From contig JAFXGP010000094.1 of assembly GCA_017521195.1 (NCBI GenBank), positions 1 to 33,560 of the forward strand: DNA of 33,560 nucleotides, given 5' to 3'. Shown here piece after piece: positions 33,040-33,560 of the stretch. This DNA comes from Lachnospiraceae bacterium. GTDB taxonomy: Bacteria; Bacillota; Clostridia; Lachnospirales; Lachnospiraceae. The notes beneath the pieces were generated by a model. It was not told the DNA's origin. It did not search any database and saw only the letters and a list, made by a program, of their open reading frames with translations. The stretch's first letter is position 1, and every line of letters starts with the position of its first letter. A program made the translations under genes and the position numbers.

Positions 33040-33048
33040 GACACCTGT
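33017..33048 (-). promoter_or_regulatory. Probable NiaR operator: three octamers with 12-nt period
   Basis: On the minus strand three related octamers, ACAGGTGT (33041-33048), TCACATGT (33029-33036) and ACACGTGA (33017-33024), are separated by 4 nt each and span the whole -35/-10 spacer. The ACA-NN-TGT-like core matches my memory of NiaR boxes, and the array covers the promoter, as expected for a repressor. Assignment to NiaR is inferred from operon context. Confidence 0.6.
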
Positions 33049-33136
33049 TTATGCATTTGTTTACATTAGTATTATTTATACCTATATATTTTCGATACAT
33101 CCTTCATTTCCGTTCAAAACCATTTGCTTTAAACGC

Positions 33137-33172
33137 AAAAAAACCTTGAAAACAATAAGTTTTCAAGGTTTT
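33137..33172 (-). terminator. Terminator of the rRNA-tRNA transcript
   Basis: Perfect 12-bp stem (33142-33153 with 33159-33170, extendable by 2 bp; loop AATAA) followed on the minus strand by a seven-T run at 33137-33143. It begins a few bases after the 3' end of tRNA-Cys. Confidence 0.85.
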
Positions 33173-33176
33173 CCAG

Positions 33177-33247
33177 AGGCGACAATCGGATTTGAACCGA
33201 TGATCAGGGTGTTGCAGACCCACGCCTTACCGCTTGGCTATGTCGCC
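33177..33247 (-). tRNA. tRNA-Cys (GCA)
   Basis: 71 nt. Acceptor GGCGACA pairs with TGTCGCC, the anticodon loop CTGCAAC reads GCA, the T loop is GGTTCAAATCC and the discriminator is T, as in bacterial tRNA-Cys. The outermost anticodon-stem pair is T-T. CCA is not encoded. Confidence 0.93.
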
Positions 33248-33250
33248 TTA

Positions 33251-33322
33251 TGACTCCTACGGGAATCGAACCCGTGTTACCGCCGTGAAAGGGCGATGTC
33301 TTAACCGCTTGACCAAGGAGCC
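33251..33322 (-). tRNA. tRNA-Glu (TTC)
   Basis: 72 nt. Acceptor GGCTCCT with AGGAGTC (one G-U), anticodon loop CTTTCAC reading TTC, T loop GGGTTCGATTCCC, discriminator A. CCA is not encoded; a 3-nt gap separates it from tRNA-Cys. Confidence 0.95.
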
Positions 33323-33325
33323 AGA

Positions 33326-33397
33326 CTCCCCGAGTAGGGTTCGAACCTACGACCCTTCGGTTAACAGCCGAATGCTCTACCGCTGAGCTATCGAGGA
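33326..33397 (-). tRNA. tRNA-Asn (GTT)
   Basis: 72 nt. Acceptor TCCTCGA with TCGGGGA (one wobble), D arm TAGCTCAGCGGTAGAGC, anticodon loop TGTTAAC reading GTT, T loop AGGTTCGAACCCT, discriminator G. CCA is not encoded; a 3-nt gap separates it from tRNA-Glu. Confidence 0.95.
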
Positions 33398-33404
33398 TTA
33401 CTTC

Positions 33405-33419
33405 GTTTGTCTGACAAAC
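33405..33419. repeat. Small perfect palindrome in the 23S-tRNA spacer
   Basis: GTTTGTC-T-GACAAAC lies 7 nt upstream of the tRNA-Asn 5' end. It could form a short processing stem in the precursor RNA. Confidence 0.4.
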
Positions 33420-33500
33420 TATTTACTTTAGAGTACTTCATGTACCCTCAAAACCGAACACATCTTCCTAACATCTACATCTCTTCTTCCCTATTGCTTT

Positions 33501-33560
33501 GGATAAGCCCTCGACCGATTAGTGACTGTCAGCTGAACACATTACTGTGCTTACACCTCA
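33501..33560 (-). rRNA. 23S ribosomal RNA, 3' end (runs off window)
   Basis: The minus strand carries CACTAATCGGTCGAGGGCTT and flanking bases, the conserved extreme 3' end of 23S rRNA. The exact 3' end near 33501 is estimated. No 5S rRNA is found between it and the tRNAs. Confidence 0.9.

Overview
The window looks like core chromosome of a low-GC, spore-forming Firmicute of class Clostridia, most likely family Lachnospiraceae. The case rests on an AT-rich sequence with strong AGGAGG ribosome sites, a CIRCE-controlled hrcA, a small Lys/Ala-rich DUF6465 protein, a cluster ordered like hprK-murB-rapZ-whiA-HPr, tRNA genes without encoded CCA, and sporulation-type proteins (PdaA-like deacetylase, SpoVB-like flippase). 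I cannot name the genus from sequence alone. I saw no transposase, integrase, phage gene, CRISPR array or toxin-antitoxin pair.

Layout (almost everything is on the minus strand). 1-134: first codons of hrcA with its promoter and a perfect CIRCE operator. 207-3519: DUF6465 protein, UppP, a class I aminotransferase and a GNAT acetyltransferase. 3569-9300: a possible 41-residue small ORF, a cytidylate-kinase-like protein, and a branched-chain amino acid ABC importer read livJ-livH-livM-livG-livF, with a hairpin between livJ and livH. 9376-15144: cobS, a YerB-like lipoprotein, a SpoVB-like flippase, AzlC/AzlD and a two-domain acetyltransferase. 15214-16411: plus-strand cyclophilin ppiB, then a 570-bp gene-free stretch holding two large nested palindromes and a small perfect hairpin. 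16412-23470: fba, a Crh-like HPr, whiA, rapZ, murB, hprK and uvrC. 23572-26165: ftsH and a DUF378 membrane protein. 26260-27889: plus-strand DUF1846 protein and a two-way terminator. 27920-28717: pdaA. 28798-33048: NAD operon nadA-nadB-nadC-niaR plus an HD-domain gene. 33137-33560: terminator, tRNA-Cys, tRNA-Glu, tRNA-Asn and the 3' end of 23S rRNA (all read right to left).

How the genes work together. livJHMGF and azlCD import and export branched-chain amino acids. hprK and the HPr-like gene suggest serine-phosphorylation signalling of carbon status beside cell-wall synthesis (murB), its regulator (rapZ) and a division/sporulation factor (whiA). nadABC make nicotinate mononucleotide from aspartate; niaR, in the same operon, is the likely repressor acting at a three-copy octamer array over the nadA promoter. 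UppP, MurB, the flippase and PdaA all serve the envelope or spore cortex.

I did not find an obviously new multigene system. The best leads are an HPr paralogue with Glu in place of the phosphorylatable His, the large palindromes between ppiB and fba, a flippase promoter that predicts a leaderless transcript or a shorter protein, a cysteine-containing small ORF with a sequestered ribosome site, and the 12-nt-periodic nad operator.
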